Shown in pieces: positions 23,310-34,419 of a DNA stretch of 64,000 bases. Positions within the stretch are counted from its first letter, which is position 1. Every line of letters starts with the position of its first letter. The translations under genes were made by a program, and so were the position numbers. Source of the DNA: Odontocerum albicorne (lineage: Eukaryota > Arthropoda > Insecta > Trichoptera > Odontoceridae); NCBI GenBank assembly GCA_949825065.1, contig OX463850.1, positions 746,501-810,500 on the forward strand, in the 5' to 3' direction. Below the pieces are notes generated by a model. The model was not told the DNA's origin, did no database searches, and was given only the letters and a program-made list of their open reading frames with translations.

Positions 23310-23962
23310 ACGCTCAAACTCAGGATTCGAACACACACTTCAATTTTGATAAGACTTCCTCAAATTGAGTTATCTTTGAATGCTTCCTAAAGCTGCATAC
23401 GCTACCCATATCTCTGACACTAGGAGGTAGACCATTTCACAACACAGGACCAGACAACAGCAAAAGCTCTATCACAATACTCCACCCTATTGGATTGATT
23501 TCAAACGACCAATTTATTAGATGAAAAAGAAATCTATCTCAAAGTACTACTATCTAAAGGAACTTTCTTCAGAAACATCTTTGAAAGATACAATGGAGAC
23601 ATCCCATTAAGGGACTTGAATTAAAAGATACAACGTTTTAAGTCAATCCGTTTGCAATACTTAAGCAAGTGTAAACATTTTAGAAGTGGACCAACATGCC
23701 AATATTTATGATTACCATATATCAGCCTAGAAGTTGCATTGAAAACAGACTGGAGTCTACTCGTAGAAATTTGTGAATCAGGCAAAATAGAATAAATATA
23801 GATACAATAATCCGCAAATTAATTAATAAGGATTTTTATTTCTTTTGTTGGAAGACATCCACGTACACTTTTGAACTTTCTAAGACTATAGAAACCTGAA
23901 GAAACCTTACACCCAATTTGTCTATCAAAGGAGAGCTTACCATCAATACAGACATCAAGAAA
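23310..23962 (-). pseudogene. LINE RT C-terminal region (family F), minus strand
   Basis: The minus-strand frame reads FLDVCIDGKLSFDRQIG, then FYSLRKFKSVRGCLPTKEIK, a stop, FADYC, then RLQSVFNATSRLIYG, KYWHVGPLLKCLHLL and further blocks to RDMGSVCSFRKH at the end. This is the conserved thumb/C-terminal layout of CR1/jockey-like RTs. There are at least five in-frame stops plus a shift. A two-codon insertion (TACGAG) lies at 23758-23765 between IS and RLQS. Confidence 0.8.
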
Positions 23963-23967
23963 CACCT

Positions 23968-24202
23968 TTAAGAACCACGCTTTAAGAAGCGACTGAAAAA
24001 ACTTTTAATTTCTAGTCAGTAAAATAACGTGTTTCATTGCTGATTTTTATTTTCCTTTCCTCACAACCATCCCTTCCCTTCCTTTTGATTGATGATATCT
24101 CACTTTGTATGAAAAATAATGTTCGGGTGATTGTCCATCTTTGTGGGGTTCGTGGGCACATGCTCACGTATGTGTTCATGGATTTCGAGGGGATGGATAG
24201 GA
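23968..24202 (+). mobile_element. LINE 3' end (family A), truncated at both sides
   Basis: It begins in the coding end (KKRLKKLLISSQ-like, before TAGTCAGTAA) and runs through the 3' UTR to GGGGATGGAT, where it stops and a different LINE begins. It matches 61.49-61.69 kb closely. Confidence 0.8.
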
Positions 24203-24640
24203 TCCGTAGCAAACTAGAAAGCAATGCTTGCATTTGGAGCTCGGTGGGGGTGCAGAACTCGCTCATGGTGGAGAAAGTACAAAAAAAAATATCTACGATA
24301 TCTCTATATGAGAGAGTTCGGTGTCTATCCATGGCTTTATCCTACTCAGTTCCTGCTGGGCATGCTCGGGTATAACTCCTTGAGCGCTAGAAGAGATGTG
24401 CGTCTCCTGGTATACGTTGTCAAACTCGTTCGAGGAGCTGTGAGCTGTCCAGCATTACTACAAAGATTAGCGTTAAATGTTCCTAACAATTACACTAGAC
24501 TGCGCCGGCAAGAACTTTTCTTAATAACATACGCAAGAACGGGTCTTCCAGCCACTATGCCTTTTGGAAGGGCCTTAACTCTTCTGAACGGGACTGTGCG
24601 AACATATTGAAAAGTTTGTCCAGGAGACAGCATTGTCTTG
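24203..24640 (+). pseudogene. LINE RT C-terminal fragment (family C)
   Basis: The product reads RSKLESNACIWSSVG, VEKVQKK, then after a frameshift in an A-run (about 24280) YLRYLYMREFGVYPWLYPTQ, FLLGMLGYNSLSARRDVRLL, and CPALLQRLALNVPNNY to ALTLLNGT. This is the usual C-terminal domain of jockey-like LINE RTs. The same family is present on the minus strand at 52.77-52.95 kb. The join to the family A UTR at 24203 is a chimera or nested break. Confidence 0.8.
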
Positions 24641-24924
24641 CCTCATTATTTGCGCCTTTGGGCTTAGAGCCACTGAAGTAGACACGAAACTCGGAGTCCT
24701 TTATGACACATGTCAGCAATTCTACCACACGCACGCGAAGAAACAACATTAGGGCGCACAATATTCTAGCACACGCGAGAATTTATTGTTATCAAACGAA
24801 CTTTACTTTTTTTTAGGTACCATCGGTGAAACGAACCAAAAACCTCTGATTAGTAGTAAACAACTAGGTCACAGAGGTCTTCTAAATCATTCTTACCTAC
24901 ACATATATGTTACATATCATCACG

Positions 24925-25330
24925 TTGTGTATCTTGCGGGGTAGACAGAGAGAACAGAACTTCAAATTTCCCTATTCAAACACACAACTTTCGCCTCCTC
25001 CATATTCATACATCTCGCCATTCACAAACTTCTATTATTCATACTTTTCATTGGTCCATTTGATCCGGCCACGTCTTTCCTAGTCTAATTGTTTTACGCA
25101 CGCCATTTTTTCATTATGCATTCTCTCTATGTGTCCAAACTATCGTTAAGTTCCTTCCATTATCTTAATAAAAATATCCATGCATTCATTTCTAATGACA
25201 ATTAAAAAAAAATTAAGTGCATGCGTTTCCGCAGTATTAATCATATTTTTATCCTTTTTCTGCCAAGTCTAAGTTTCCCTTCCATACATCATCCATACAT
25301 CACCATTCTTACCATTGTAACAATATCAAA
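24925..25330 (-). pseudogene. LINE 3' remnant (family D)
   Basis: It includes the UTR phrase CTTGCGGGGTAGACAGAGA and, on the minus strand, decayed coding similar to 13.4 kb (TCCAAACTATC, TTTCCGCAGTATTAATC, CTTCCATACATC). Confidence 0.6.
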
Positions 25331-25602
25331 ATAATAATTGGATAATTGACGTATTATTTTAGGGTCCTACTTGTTGCATCGTTTCTGCATATACGTGAAT
25401 TAAGGGAATATACGTCAACTGTCTCAGAACAGGCAATGAATGATCTTTGTGAGACGGCTGATGTTGACAATTTATGTTGTGTCGGGTATAATTACGTGAA
25501 AAGGTGAATAAACTAAGTTTAGTGAGTAACCTCACTTCAAGGACAAGAACATTATATCACGGCTGTACTTGAAATGGAAGTAAGATCTAAACAAATAAAT
25601 AC

Positions 25603-26585
25603 TTTTAGATGTCGATGCGTGAGATTACTTACTCATAATTTAGATGTCGATGCGTGAGATTACTTACTCATAATTTAGATGTCGATGCGTGAGATTACTT
25701 ACTCGTAATTTAGATGTCAATGCGTGAGATTACTTAATCGTAACTTAGATGTCGATGCGTGAGATTACTTACTCATAATTTAGATGTCGACGCGTGAGAT
25801 TACTTACTTATAATTTAGATGTCGATGCGTGAGATTACTTACTCGTAATTTAGATGTCAATGCGTGAGATTACTTAATCGTAACTTAGATGTCGATGCGT
25901 GAGATTACTTACTCATAATTTAGATGTCGATGCGTGAGATTACTTACTCGTAATTTAGATGTCAATGCGTGAGATTACTTAATCGTAACTTAGATGTCGA
26001 TGCGTGAGATTACTTACTCGTAATTTAGATGTCGATGCGTGAGATTACTTACTCGTAATTTAGATGTCAATGCGTGAGATTACTTAATCGTAACTTAGAT
26101 GTCGATGCGTGAGATTACTTACTCGTAATTTAGATGTCGATGCGTGAGATTACTTACTCGTAATTTAGATGTCAATGCGTGAGATTACTTAATCGTAACT
26201 TAGATGTCGATGTGTGAGATTACTTACTCATAATTTAGATGTCGATGCGTGAGATTACTTACTCGTAATTTAGATGTCAATGCGTGAGATTACTTAATCG
26301 TAACTTAGATGTCGATGTGTGAGATTACTTACTCATAATTTAGATGTCGATGCGTGAGATTACTTACTCGTAATTTAGATGTCAATGCGTGAGATTACTT
26401 AATCGTAACTTAGATGTCGATGCGTGAGATTACTTACTCATAATTTAGATGTCGATGCGTGAGATTACTTACTCGTAATTTAGATGTCAATGCGTGAGAT
26501 TACTTAATCGTAACTTAGATGTCGATGTGTGAGATTACTTACTCATAATTTAGATGTCGATGCGTGAGATTACTCGTAATTTATG
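25603..26585. repeat. Minisatellite, 35-bp unit, ~28 copies, 105-bp higher order
   Basis: The unit is TTAGATGTCGATGCGTGAGA plus TTACTTACTCATAA. Three types recur in order: A (ACTCATAATT), B (ACTCGTAATT) and C (GTCAATGCG...AATCGTAACT). The ABC order holds in most of the array, with local ABB and BBC changes. Type B happens to contain TACTCGTA. Confidence 0.95.
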
Positions 26586-27480
26586 AGAAAAATATTTCTT
26601 TAGTTTGTTGATTTCATGTGGAGAGGAAATAAAAGTATCAGCAGTGCTTTTGTTTTTTTCAAGTCAATCATTCATACGTCCCCTCTTCCCAGACTTCATT
26701 CACTCTCAGCCTCCTAACACCCTGCCGCACGTCACATAAAAGTTTCTATTTTAGTCTGCTAATGACCTGCAGAGTATGACTATAATAATAATCTTTGTGA
26801 GTTTGACCAACGCGTATGCTTGTCCAAGTCAACCTTCGCTATTTCATTTCTCTAGCAATACATATTTGTCTCCACTCTTCTGCATTTTTGGATGAAACAC
26901 AATTTAATACTTTCAGACCCCTCGGCGGGTAACGTCACTGGTTGTAACACATATTTACCACAAATCATAAAGCACCATACACGGTTTGAATGTTAACATT
27001 AGTCTAATTCTTTTATGCCTCTGACACACATTATCAGGGGCGGGCCCCACAAAAGGAGTCTGAATACTATCATACAATACGCCCGAGTCTGTCTTGCTGA
27101 AGTGGTATAGTTAGTTTAGGTTAATTGGATTCGGCTGGAACGGAATGACTGGGCTTAGTTCGATTTCCACGAAATAGGATCTTGCGCATTCATTCCACTC
27201 TTTTTCCGAGCAACTAAATGTCGAGCTATTTCATTATTTGTCTTATCAGATCACTCGAATAGAAATCTTATGTTTGTTTGTAAGCAACTGAGACGATCAA
27301 CAATATAATAATACCAATATTAAGACTAGTATTGAATTAATCGCTCAACTTCAAGGTACTTTTTAAATAGTGTATCGGACGTATGCGTCATCGTAAAACA
27401 CATAATATATTTGTTTTCTGGTTTGCTTAATATGTAATACATGTTTTATATATTTTGATGTTATTTGGTCTTTTTGTATG
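26586..27480. other. Unassigned DNA
   Basis: No gene seen. The composition varies; GGGGCGGGCCCC at about 27037 is a short GC-rich palindrome-like word. Confidence 0.4.
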
Positions 27481-27484
27481 TATA

Positions 27485-27900
27485 TTTATGTTTGTTGGGG
27501 TTCGCGCTGCGTCGCGACCGCAACGAAAATGTAGCTTGAGCGCGGTCATCGCGAGACTATATCGGAAGTCGGCTGACCTCTGCATGCGCAAAACTTACGA
27601 AAATTGTGACATGTCGCGAGTTGTGACTGCAAGCAGCGGCAAAAACAGACGCTTGCGATGAGCGGTCGGTCACACAAGCCAAAAATATATAATTCTCAAT
27701 TCACTCTGCCTACTGTGTTTTACTTGAGATCATCTACTACCCGCTTAAGAGGAATCTCTTCACCCTGCTACCTTTCACCGATCTACGACTTTGAACGTGA
27801 GCTGAATTATCCGAGCATCAGCAAAACTGCTGCTGCTCGCAGCAGCCATCCACCTTTTGTTACAGTTCTTTGTACCAGTGGCGTACAAATAGGTCAATTA
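27485..27900. other. GC-rich segment, possible DNA-transposon remnant
   Basis: 27490-27660 is rich in CpG (GTCGCGACCGC, GCGCGGTCATCGCGAG). Two frames overlap at ATGA (27658) but neither resembles a known protein. Near 27877, CAGTGGCGTACAAATAGG resembles the CAGTGGCG ends of hAT-like elements. The second end was not found. Confidence 0.3.
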
Positions 27901-28049
27901 AGTAATTGTCTTTTTTGATACATCTTTATGTCCAATTTTATATCTCCAATTTTTGTATATAGAGACGATACCACTCGTTCTCTCATATTTTATTTACAAG
28001 AGGGCTATTTTTTTAGAAATAAAAAATCAGTTAAATATTTGTATTCAAT

Positions 28050-28681
28050 ATTAGCCTTTCCCTTCCTGTGCTAAAAAATTCCGCGCGTTCCGGTGCTGTG
28101 TATTCAATACACATCAATATACTTTTAAAAATGAGCGATTTAATATCAGAAAAATAAGAATATTCATAGGCAATCGCTTAAATTAATGAAATTTGGAGAC
28201 AAAAGTGATAGTAATTGAAATTTAATTGCTGAAAACATGAAAAAAATATCGGCTGACGTTCATAAAACGGGCGAAGAAACCATCTCAAATGGATTCCCGC
28301 GAGCTACCCAAACGAGGGAAGCGAGCGAACTGAGATTCTATTTCTGGCGTTCCCATATACCGAAGTAGAGTGAGAGTGTGACGGGAATAGCGTCGCTTCC
28401 TCACGCATAGCGGTTTTTGTAGAATGAATATACCTACGTCACACACTGGCACATGTTTGATTGTATTGGTGAATTTATTCCTGATTTTCACAAAATACGA
28501 GTATCTCTGATGTGGCCAATAAGTGCTCATTATTATTAATATTATTTTTTTCATTCAATGCGTTAATGTATTACGGAGGAATACCTAAAATCTGAACCCA
28601 GTATTTACTATATTTATAGAGATATTAAAGTTTTTAGAAGCAGTGCGTACTAGTTACACATCACAGGGAAGGAAGGGTTAA
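28050..28681 (+). mobile_element. TTAA-type MITE, near full-length
   Basis: It starts TAGCCTTTCCCTTCCTGTG and ends CACAGGGAAGGAAGGGTTAA; these ends are inverted repeats of about 18-20 bp. TTAA at the right and TTAG at the left fit a TTAA target duplication, as in piggyBac-type elements. No coding. TACGAGTA lies at 28496-28503, where the sisters at 16.7 and 55.65 kb have AAAATAT without it. Confidence 0.8.
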
Positions 28682-28789
28682 CAAAATATATAAAATAAAA
28701 TGACTAACGTTCGAATCCCATAAAATGATCACACATTTTTACTGTTATTATTAGAAATCCAAAAAGAATTTCAGCAAACACCGGTAACC

Positions 28790-29120
28790 GTTTTGTTAAA
28801 CTCGGTTTGTATTGAACCGCCTCTCTTTAACGAGCAGTTTTATTCCGTTCCCGCTCGCTATCTTCAATAGATATGGCCTTCTTACCGCTAAGCGCTCACC
28901 GCTCACCGCTTGGATAACGGACGGAGCGCACGAACATCCAAGAATATGGATTGTATTGACTCCCTCAGCCAAAATCTCCCATCGCTATGTCACGGAGTTA
29001 TTCCATAAAACAGTTACGAGCTCCAAACAGGGCTGTTGCGCTTCATGGTGTTATGTTTGCGGTGCACGCAGGTAGCAACCCCATGGGGGTGGAGGTTTTC
29101 TTTATCAGCCCGATCGAATA
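28790..29120. other. GC-richer unassigned block
   Basis: It contains CTAAGCGCTCACCGCTCACCG, a short repeated word, and several open frames without recognised domains. It may be a DNA-transposon remnant interrupted by the mariner at 29123. Confidence 0.3.
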
Positions 29121-29221
29121 TACGAGGCATATCCAGAAAGTAAGTGTACTGAATTTTTGTAGGTTACAATTTTTTTTATTTAAACAAAAAAATTACGTGG
29201 TTACCGTAGTACATATGTAAG

Positions 29222-29581
29222 CTATTTTTCAACATAGTCGCCATTCCTCTCAATGCAGGTGGTGAAGCGGCGTATCAACTTTTTGATGCCTTCCTCGAAG
29301 TAGTTTCCCGCCAACCCCTCCGTCCACTTCTCCACCTCCTCCTTTACCTCCTCGTCGGTTGAAAACCTTTTTCCACCCATGTGCAGCTTCAGGGAGGTAA
29401 AGAGATAGTAATCTGAAGGTGCTAGGTCAGGGGAATGCGCGGGATGGTTCAGGACATCCCATTTAAACGAGGCGAGCAGTTCCTTCGTGGCGTTGGCCGT
29501 ATGTGGTCTGGCATTGTCGTGCAGCAGGCAGACTCCCTTTGTCAGCATGCCTCTCCTCTTGTTATGAATCACCCTCCGCAA
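29222..29581 (-). pseudogene. mariner M1 transposase, C-terminal part
   Basis: It covers the second and third catalytic Asp (HDNARPH and APSDYYLF) through to TCIERNGDYVEK and a stop. Upstream coding to 29648 is out of frame. It cannot act alone because the first Asp is absent. Confidence 0.85.
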
Positions 29582-29648
29582 TTTTTTAGGGTCTCACAGT
29601 ATCTTGCAGAGTTGATGGTCTCCCCATGAGGCATATATTCAATTAAAA

Positions 29649-29912
29649 TTATGCCTTGACAGTCCCAAAACACGGGTGCCATGATTTTCTTGCCTGAAAT
29701 TGTGGTTTTGAACTTTTTGGCGGAGGTTGAAGAGGTGTGACGTGACCGTTTTTAAACTCGCGACACCACTTGTACACACTCGTACGATTCATAGCTTTAT
29801 CACCATATGCAGTTTTCACCTCATTATAAACCTCAACCGGAGGTTTTTCCTTCCAAAAGAGATAACGGATGACGCCGCGTATTTCGCACTTGGCGGGAGA
29901 TTGGATTGACAT
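29649..29912 (-). pseudogene. mariner M1 transposase, N-terminal part
   Basis: It holds the N-terminal DNA-binding helix-turn-helix region (AKCEIRGVIRYLFWKEKPPV to YKWCREFKNG). After KNG it continues in the wrong frame through the sequence that in copy 4 encodes SAKKFKTTISAKKIM, which marks the deletion junction. Confidence 0.85.
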
Positions 29913-30279
29913 TTTTCACGAAACGTGTTGTCGCGTCGACACTTCTCAACGTACTGACCTCAAACCGGTCTCGTTGCGGAGGGGAAGGGTCAGGCTACAC
30001 GGAAGTGTAGCCAACATGTCGAAAATAAAATCCATCCGGTCGTGAGAGCCTCAGTACACTTACTTTTTGGATACGTCTAGTATATCGAATATTGTGCCAA
30101 ACGCAAATTAGTTCATCTCAGTTTACGCGACTTTAAAAGAGAGACTTTATTATTAACTATTTTGATAAATTTAAACGTTCGTAAAAAAAAATTTATGTCT
30201 AATTGGTTTAATATATTTGATGTGAGGTATCCATAGATTTCTTATTTTTCATAAATGTTAAGCTTATTAGAATTTATTT

Positions 30280-30690
30280 TGTATAGTAAAGGCATGAATA
30301 CTGTGGAGGTTTAAAGCCATTGAATTTTTTTTAGTCAAACACTGCCGGTTTCTTGTTTTAAAGTTTTTTATAGTTAAACTCTGCTTATTCCACTTAATAT
30401 AACAATATAACCCTTTTCGATATCAAGGTTTTCAACTCATCATCAGGGGATCACAAAACAGTCTTGTTTATGCTCCTCTGATGATGAGGTGAAAACCCTG
30501 AAATCGAGAGGATTTAGCGGTATAACCCAACATATTTAAAGGTTTTCACCTCATCGTAAGGGAAGCATAATTAAGACTTGTTTGTGCTCCTGATGATGAG
30601 GTGATGAGGTGAAAACCTTGAAACCGGTAGGATTATACCATTATATAAAAATGAATCAACAGTGTTTGACTAAACAAATTACAAAATTTG
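30280..30690. repeat. Foldback repeat P, Penelope-associated arms
   Basis: The left part runs from TAAAGGCATGAATACTGTGG through TTATTCCACTT and TATAACCCTTTTCG to AAGGTTTTCAACTCATCATC. This is followed by its reverse complement several times (TGATGATGAGGTGAAAACC) and by TATAAAAATGAATCAACAGTGTTTGACT at the right. It can fold almost end to end. The same arms flank a GIY-YIG coding fragment at 34.5 kb. Confidence 0.7.
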
Positions 30691-30739
30691 AATTTATTTA
30701 TTTATTATTTTAATTTTATATAGCTAACATATATGGTAC

Positions 30740-32065
30740 CCGTACGTATACATCAGAATGACACCCAAGAATAGCTAACACAATAAAATGAGAAGAATAA
30801 TACCCAAGAATAGATAACTATAAAGTGAGAAGAATGATACCCAAGAATAGCTACCATAATAAAGTGAGAAGAATGATACCCAAGAATAGATAACATTATA
30901 ATGTGATAAGAATGATACCCAGGTATATGTAAGCTAATATAATAAAGTGAGAAGAATAGCTAACACAATAAAGTGAGAAGAATGATACCCAAGAATAGCT
31001 AACATAATAAAGTGAGAAGAATGATACCCAAGAATAGCTAACATAATAATGTGAGAAGAATGATACCCAAGAATAGCTAACATAATAAAGTGAGAAGAAT
31101 GATACCCAAGAATAGCTAACATAATAAAGTGAGAAGAATGATACCCAAGAATAGCTAACATTATAATGTGATAAGAATGATACCCAAGCATATAATAGCT
31201 AATATAATAAAGTGAGAAGAATAGCTAACACAATAAAGTGAGAAGAATGATACCCAAGAATAGCTAACATAATAAAGTGAGAAGAATGATACCCAAGAAT
31301 AGCTAACATAATAAAGTGAGAAGAATGATACCCAAGAATAGATAACATTATAATGTGATAAGAATGATACCCAAGCATATGTTAGCTAATATAATAAAGT
31401 GAGAAGAATAGCTAACACAATAAAGTGAGAAGAATGATACCCAAGAATAGCTAACATAATAAAGTGAGAAGAATGATACCCAAGAATAGCTAACATAATA
31501 AAGTGAGAAGAATGATACCCAAGAATAGCTAACATAATAAAGTGAGAAGAATGATACCCAAGAATAGCTAGCATAATAAAGTGAGAAGAATGATACCCAA
31601 GAATAGCTAACATAATAAAGTGAGAAGAATGATATCCAAGAATAGCTAACATAATAAAGTGAGAAGAATGATACCCAAGAATAGATAACATTATAATGTG
31701 ATAAGAATGATACCCAAGCATATGTTAGCTAATATAATAAAGTGAGAAGAATAGCTAACACAATAAAGTGAGAAGAATGATACCCAAGAATAGCTAACAT
31801 AATAAAGTGAGAAGAATGATACCCAAGAATAGATAACATAATAAAGTGAGAAGAATGATACCCAAGAATAGCTAACATAATAAAGTGAGAAGAATGATAC
31901 CCAATAATAGCTAACATAATAAAGTGAGAAGAATGATACCCAAGAATAGATAACATTATAATGTGATAAGAATGATACCCAAGCATATGTTAGCTAATAT
32001 AATAAAGTGAGAAGAATGATACCCAAGAATAGCTGACATAATAAGCTAACATAATAAATGGAGGA
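30740..32065. repeat. Minisatellite, 39-bp unit, ~33 copies, block structure
   Basis: The unit includes AGTGAGAAGAATGATACCCA and AGAATAGCTAACATAATA. Blocks of 5-9 units are separated by a variant joint (AAGCATATGTTAGCTAATAT), repeated near 31190, 31380, 31725 and 31985. Since 39 is a multiple of three, the minus strand shows long LGYHSSHFIMLAI repeats, which I treat as a by-product. Confidence 0.95.
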
Positions 32066-32539
32066 CATGATGAGACTTGAACTATCTCCGAGTGATTGGC
32101 GCGATTGAGAGGGATGTAGGAAAAAGGTCCAAGTAGCCGATTGTAAAAGGATGGGTTAAGAAGAAGATAGACAGTTCAAATCTTAAAAAGTTACGTATGT
32201 GATTTTGAAAGAAATAATTGATTTATCGAAAAACTAACTTTCATTACTAACTAAGATACACTTTCTTTAAAAATTAATTTGAAATGTTGAAGATGTTAAT
32301 ATCCGAGACGCGATTTAAAAGGGTCAGCCCGCGAAAGAAACGAAGATCACTTGGCAAGTTAGTTCTGCTTATGGCAGTCAAAACAAATTAACATTTCTGG
32401 ATCTAAAATAGCAAATAAATTTTAATTGATCAATTTTCTTTTAAAGTCATATAAATTCGAGCCCGCTACTTTGAAAAACAAGATTTATAACCCATTTTAA
32501 TAAAAAAAGAAAAAAGTTAAATTCATTGAATATCTGTGA
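32066..32539. other. Unassigned DNA
   Basis: No gene seen. Confidence 0.4.
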
Positions 32540-32612
32540 CGGTGACGACTTTCGTAGTCTTGTAAGTGACACGCCTTTGTTCCAGCTTGTAGGCTGCGGA
32601 TTCGATTCCTGC
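32540..32612 (+). mobile_element. tRNA-like SINE head
   Basis: TTCGTAGTCTTGTAAGTGAC resembles an A-box region, and GGATTCGATTCC is a good B box. No convincing acceptor stem is present. Confidence 0.5.
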
Positions 32613-32744
32613 CGGATGACAATTTATTTAAAAGAAATGTATTCAGTGTTGATTTCAATAAAGGCGGCTTTATTGGAAAAAATATTGCTAGTTTTATCTC
32701 ATTTTAAGAACATAGTACATGAATACAATAAATGACACTCTCAC

Positions 32745-32905
32745 TCAGTGATAAGAGATGAACGTAGACTTAAGGCTGATGTATTGAGTAGGATAAATTT
32801 CTGAGATGATTTGGTCATGTAAAACGAATGAATGAATTTAACTACTTAAAAATCAAATAAAAACTGCAAATGTGAGTGAAAGGCAGGTGAGAAGAAAATC
32901 AAGGA
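32745..32905 (+). pseudogene. LINE C-terminal remnant (family D)
   Basis: It reads approximately RDERRLKADVLSRI, then FGHVKRMNEFN across a small frameshift, the RT tail motif seen elsewhere on the minus strand. Confidence 0.6.
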
Positions 32906-33600
32906 AAGCGTGTTTGAATAAATGAAATGGTATTTTTTATTGGAAAATAACTTGATGGTTTGTACGAGTAGGTATGTATATTTATATATTCTCGAAATTA
33001 TATTTTTCTAAGAAACTCAGTTTCACATATCATAATCTTCTTTATTTTAAGTACATCTGTTATTTATTCAGTAGAACTGGTCTCTTCTGGGGTTGGGAAC
33101 TACTAATTGTTGTTCAAGCTTTTTGAATTACTTCCTGATGGACAAATATTCGAGGGGTTTCCTGCGTTTTCGTAAAGAGAGTTCTTATGCTATCCGAGCT
33201 TTCCACATTAACTCATTACCATTTTTTTTTCTGTTTTGTTTTCACATGTTCTGTTTTTTTTAACAAAGCTTCCCAAGTATTTAACAACTGAACTCATATT
33301 ATATATTTAATATCCGCTTATGAGCTGCCTTCTATAAATTAAGAAACACAGCGGTTTTTAATAAAAAAACACTAGTTATATTAAAAGTTATATTAGTTTT
33401 ATAATAAATGTAATTTTACTTTTTAAAGTCAGTAATGTTTGACAAGGAACGTGTGAGGTCAATCAATACTTATAGAATAGAGTCTACAGTAGATACTAGA
33501 TAAACAAAAAGTATGCTAAAAACTAATGACATGAAACTTTCAAATCTATGCAGGTAAAACAAGTTATCTCTACTATATAATGTCAAAACCTCCCTCACCC
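32906..33600. other. AT-rich DNA with one hexamer scar
   Basis: No gene seen. TACGAGTA is at 32963-32970. Confidence 0.4.
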
Positions 33601-33604
33601 GAGA

Positions 33605-33690
33605 AAAATATGAAGAAGATTGTATTGTGAGATGGGACAGAAACCGCAGAAGTTATTGGTGAGGCCATGTGGAAAGGATGGATAGTGTCA
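33605..33690 (+). pseudogene. LINE tail remnant
   Basis: It reads YEEDCIVRWDRNRRSYW, stop, GHVERMDSVRV, similar to the RW..RRRFWNEHVSRM block of the LINE at 57.6 kb. Confidence 0.5.
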
Positions 33691-34419
33691 GAGTTCTTTA
33701 CATAGCAATATATGAGCTGCCTTATAGAAGCTTTTTTTGGAGATCTAATCAATATTTATAACGATATGTGAAAACTAACATACATCAGCGGCGGCTGGTC
33801 CCGAGGTGCGCCGATTTTCACTTAAATAAAAATACTTGCATTATTTGTCAGTTTTCTTATACATATTTTATCTATACTAATATTTAACATTTTTGGAAGT
33901 CATGTATGCGAATATATAATTTAATTATTGCGAATTATTTCTCCGGTTCAGCGCATTGACGTACCTCCAGACCAGCCACCGCTGCATACATATACTACAC
34001 CACACCTCAATGTGAATGTGTTCCTGTCACAAATTGGAACATTTTCATAGGTTTCTTCGCAGTTCGTCTTTCTTTGCTAAGTTTTCTACGATATTTTTAC
34101 CAAATATCATAAGCTTTACTAAAAATATTTAGACGTGGAGAAGTTCTAAATCTAATCGTTACACTCAACTTGTTTTTTTTTGTAATATTTTGGTATATTG
34201 ATAATAGTGGGTTTGAATCCCAAGCTTAATAAATTCAGATGGGATATTGTCTGAAAGTAAAATTAAAACCAATCAATTAATATTAAATGAAGTGTTTCTG
34301 CGGTTATATAACCAACTATGTTTTACTAAACATATGCAAATGCAGAGAAGTACCTAATCTAATGACCACCATCACTACCTTTCTACACTTTTACTCAATT
34401 AATATATATTATATTATTT
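33691..34419. other. Unassigned DNA
   Basis: No gene seen. GTTTGAATCCC at about 34212 is an isolated B-box-like word. Confidence 0.35.

Larger units (their letters stand above)
29123..30080 (-). mobile_element. mariner family M1, copy 1, internally deleted
   Basis: TA (29121-29122 and 30081-30082) flanks the element. The left end is CGAGGCATATCCAGAAAG; the right end is its mutated complement (GGATACGTCTAG). The 5' part of the ORF starts MSIQSPAKCEIRGVIRYLF and includes NRTSVYKWCREFKNG. The 3' part carries LLHDNARPHTANATKELL and HSPDLAPSDYYLF. The spacing between HD and PSD is 34 residues, the DD34D hallmark of mariner. The region with the first catalytic Asp (GDETW) is deleted. Confidence 0.9.

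Noticed and set aside
25603..26585. Regular 35-bp repeats resembling a CRISPR array
   Set aside because: Units are contiguous with no unique spacers, and the window is clearly eukaryotic. The same applies to the 20-, 32- and 39-bp arrays.
25603..26585. TACTCGTA copies inside the 35-bp array as separate excision scars
   Set aside because: They differ from sister units by one base (ACTCAT/ACTCGT), not by a 6-bp insertion, and were multiplied with the array.
30934..31986. Long minus-strand frames of LGYHSSHFIMLAI repeats as a real repeat protein
   Set aside because: They exist because the unit is 39 bp. There is no start, promoter or flanking coding, and the frames break at each block joint.
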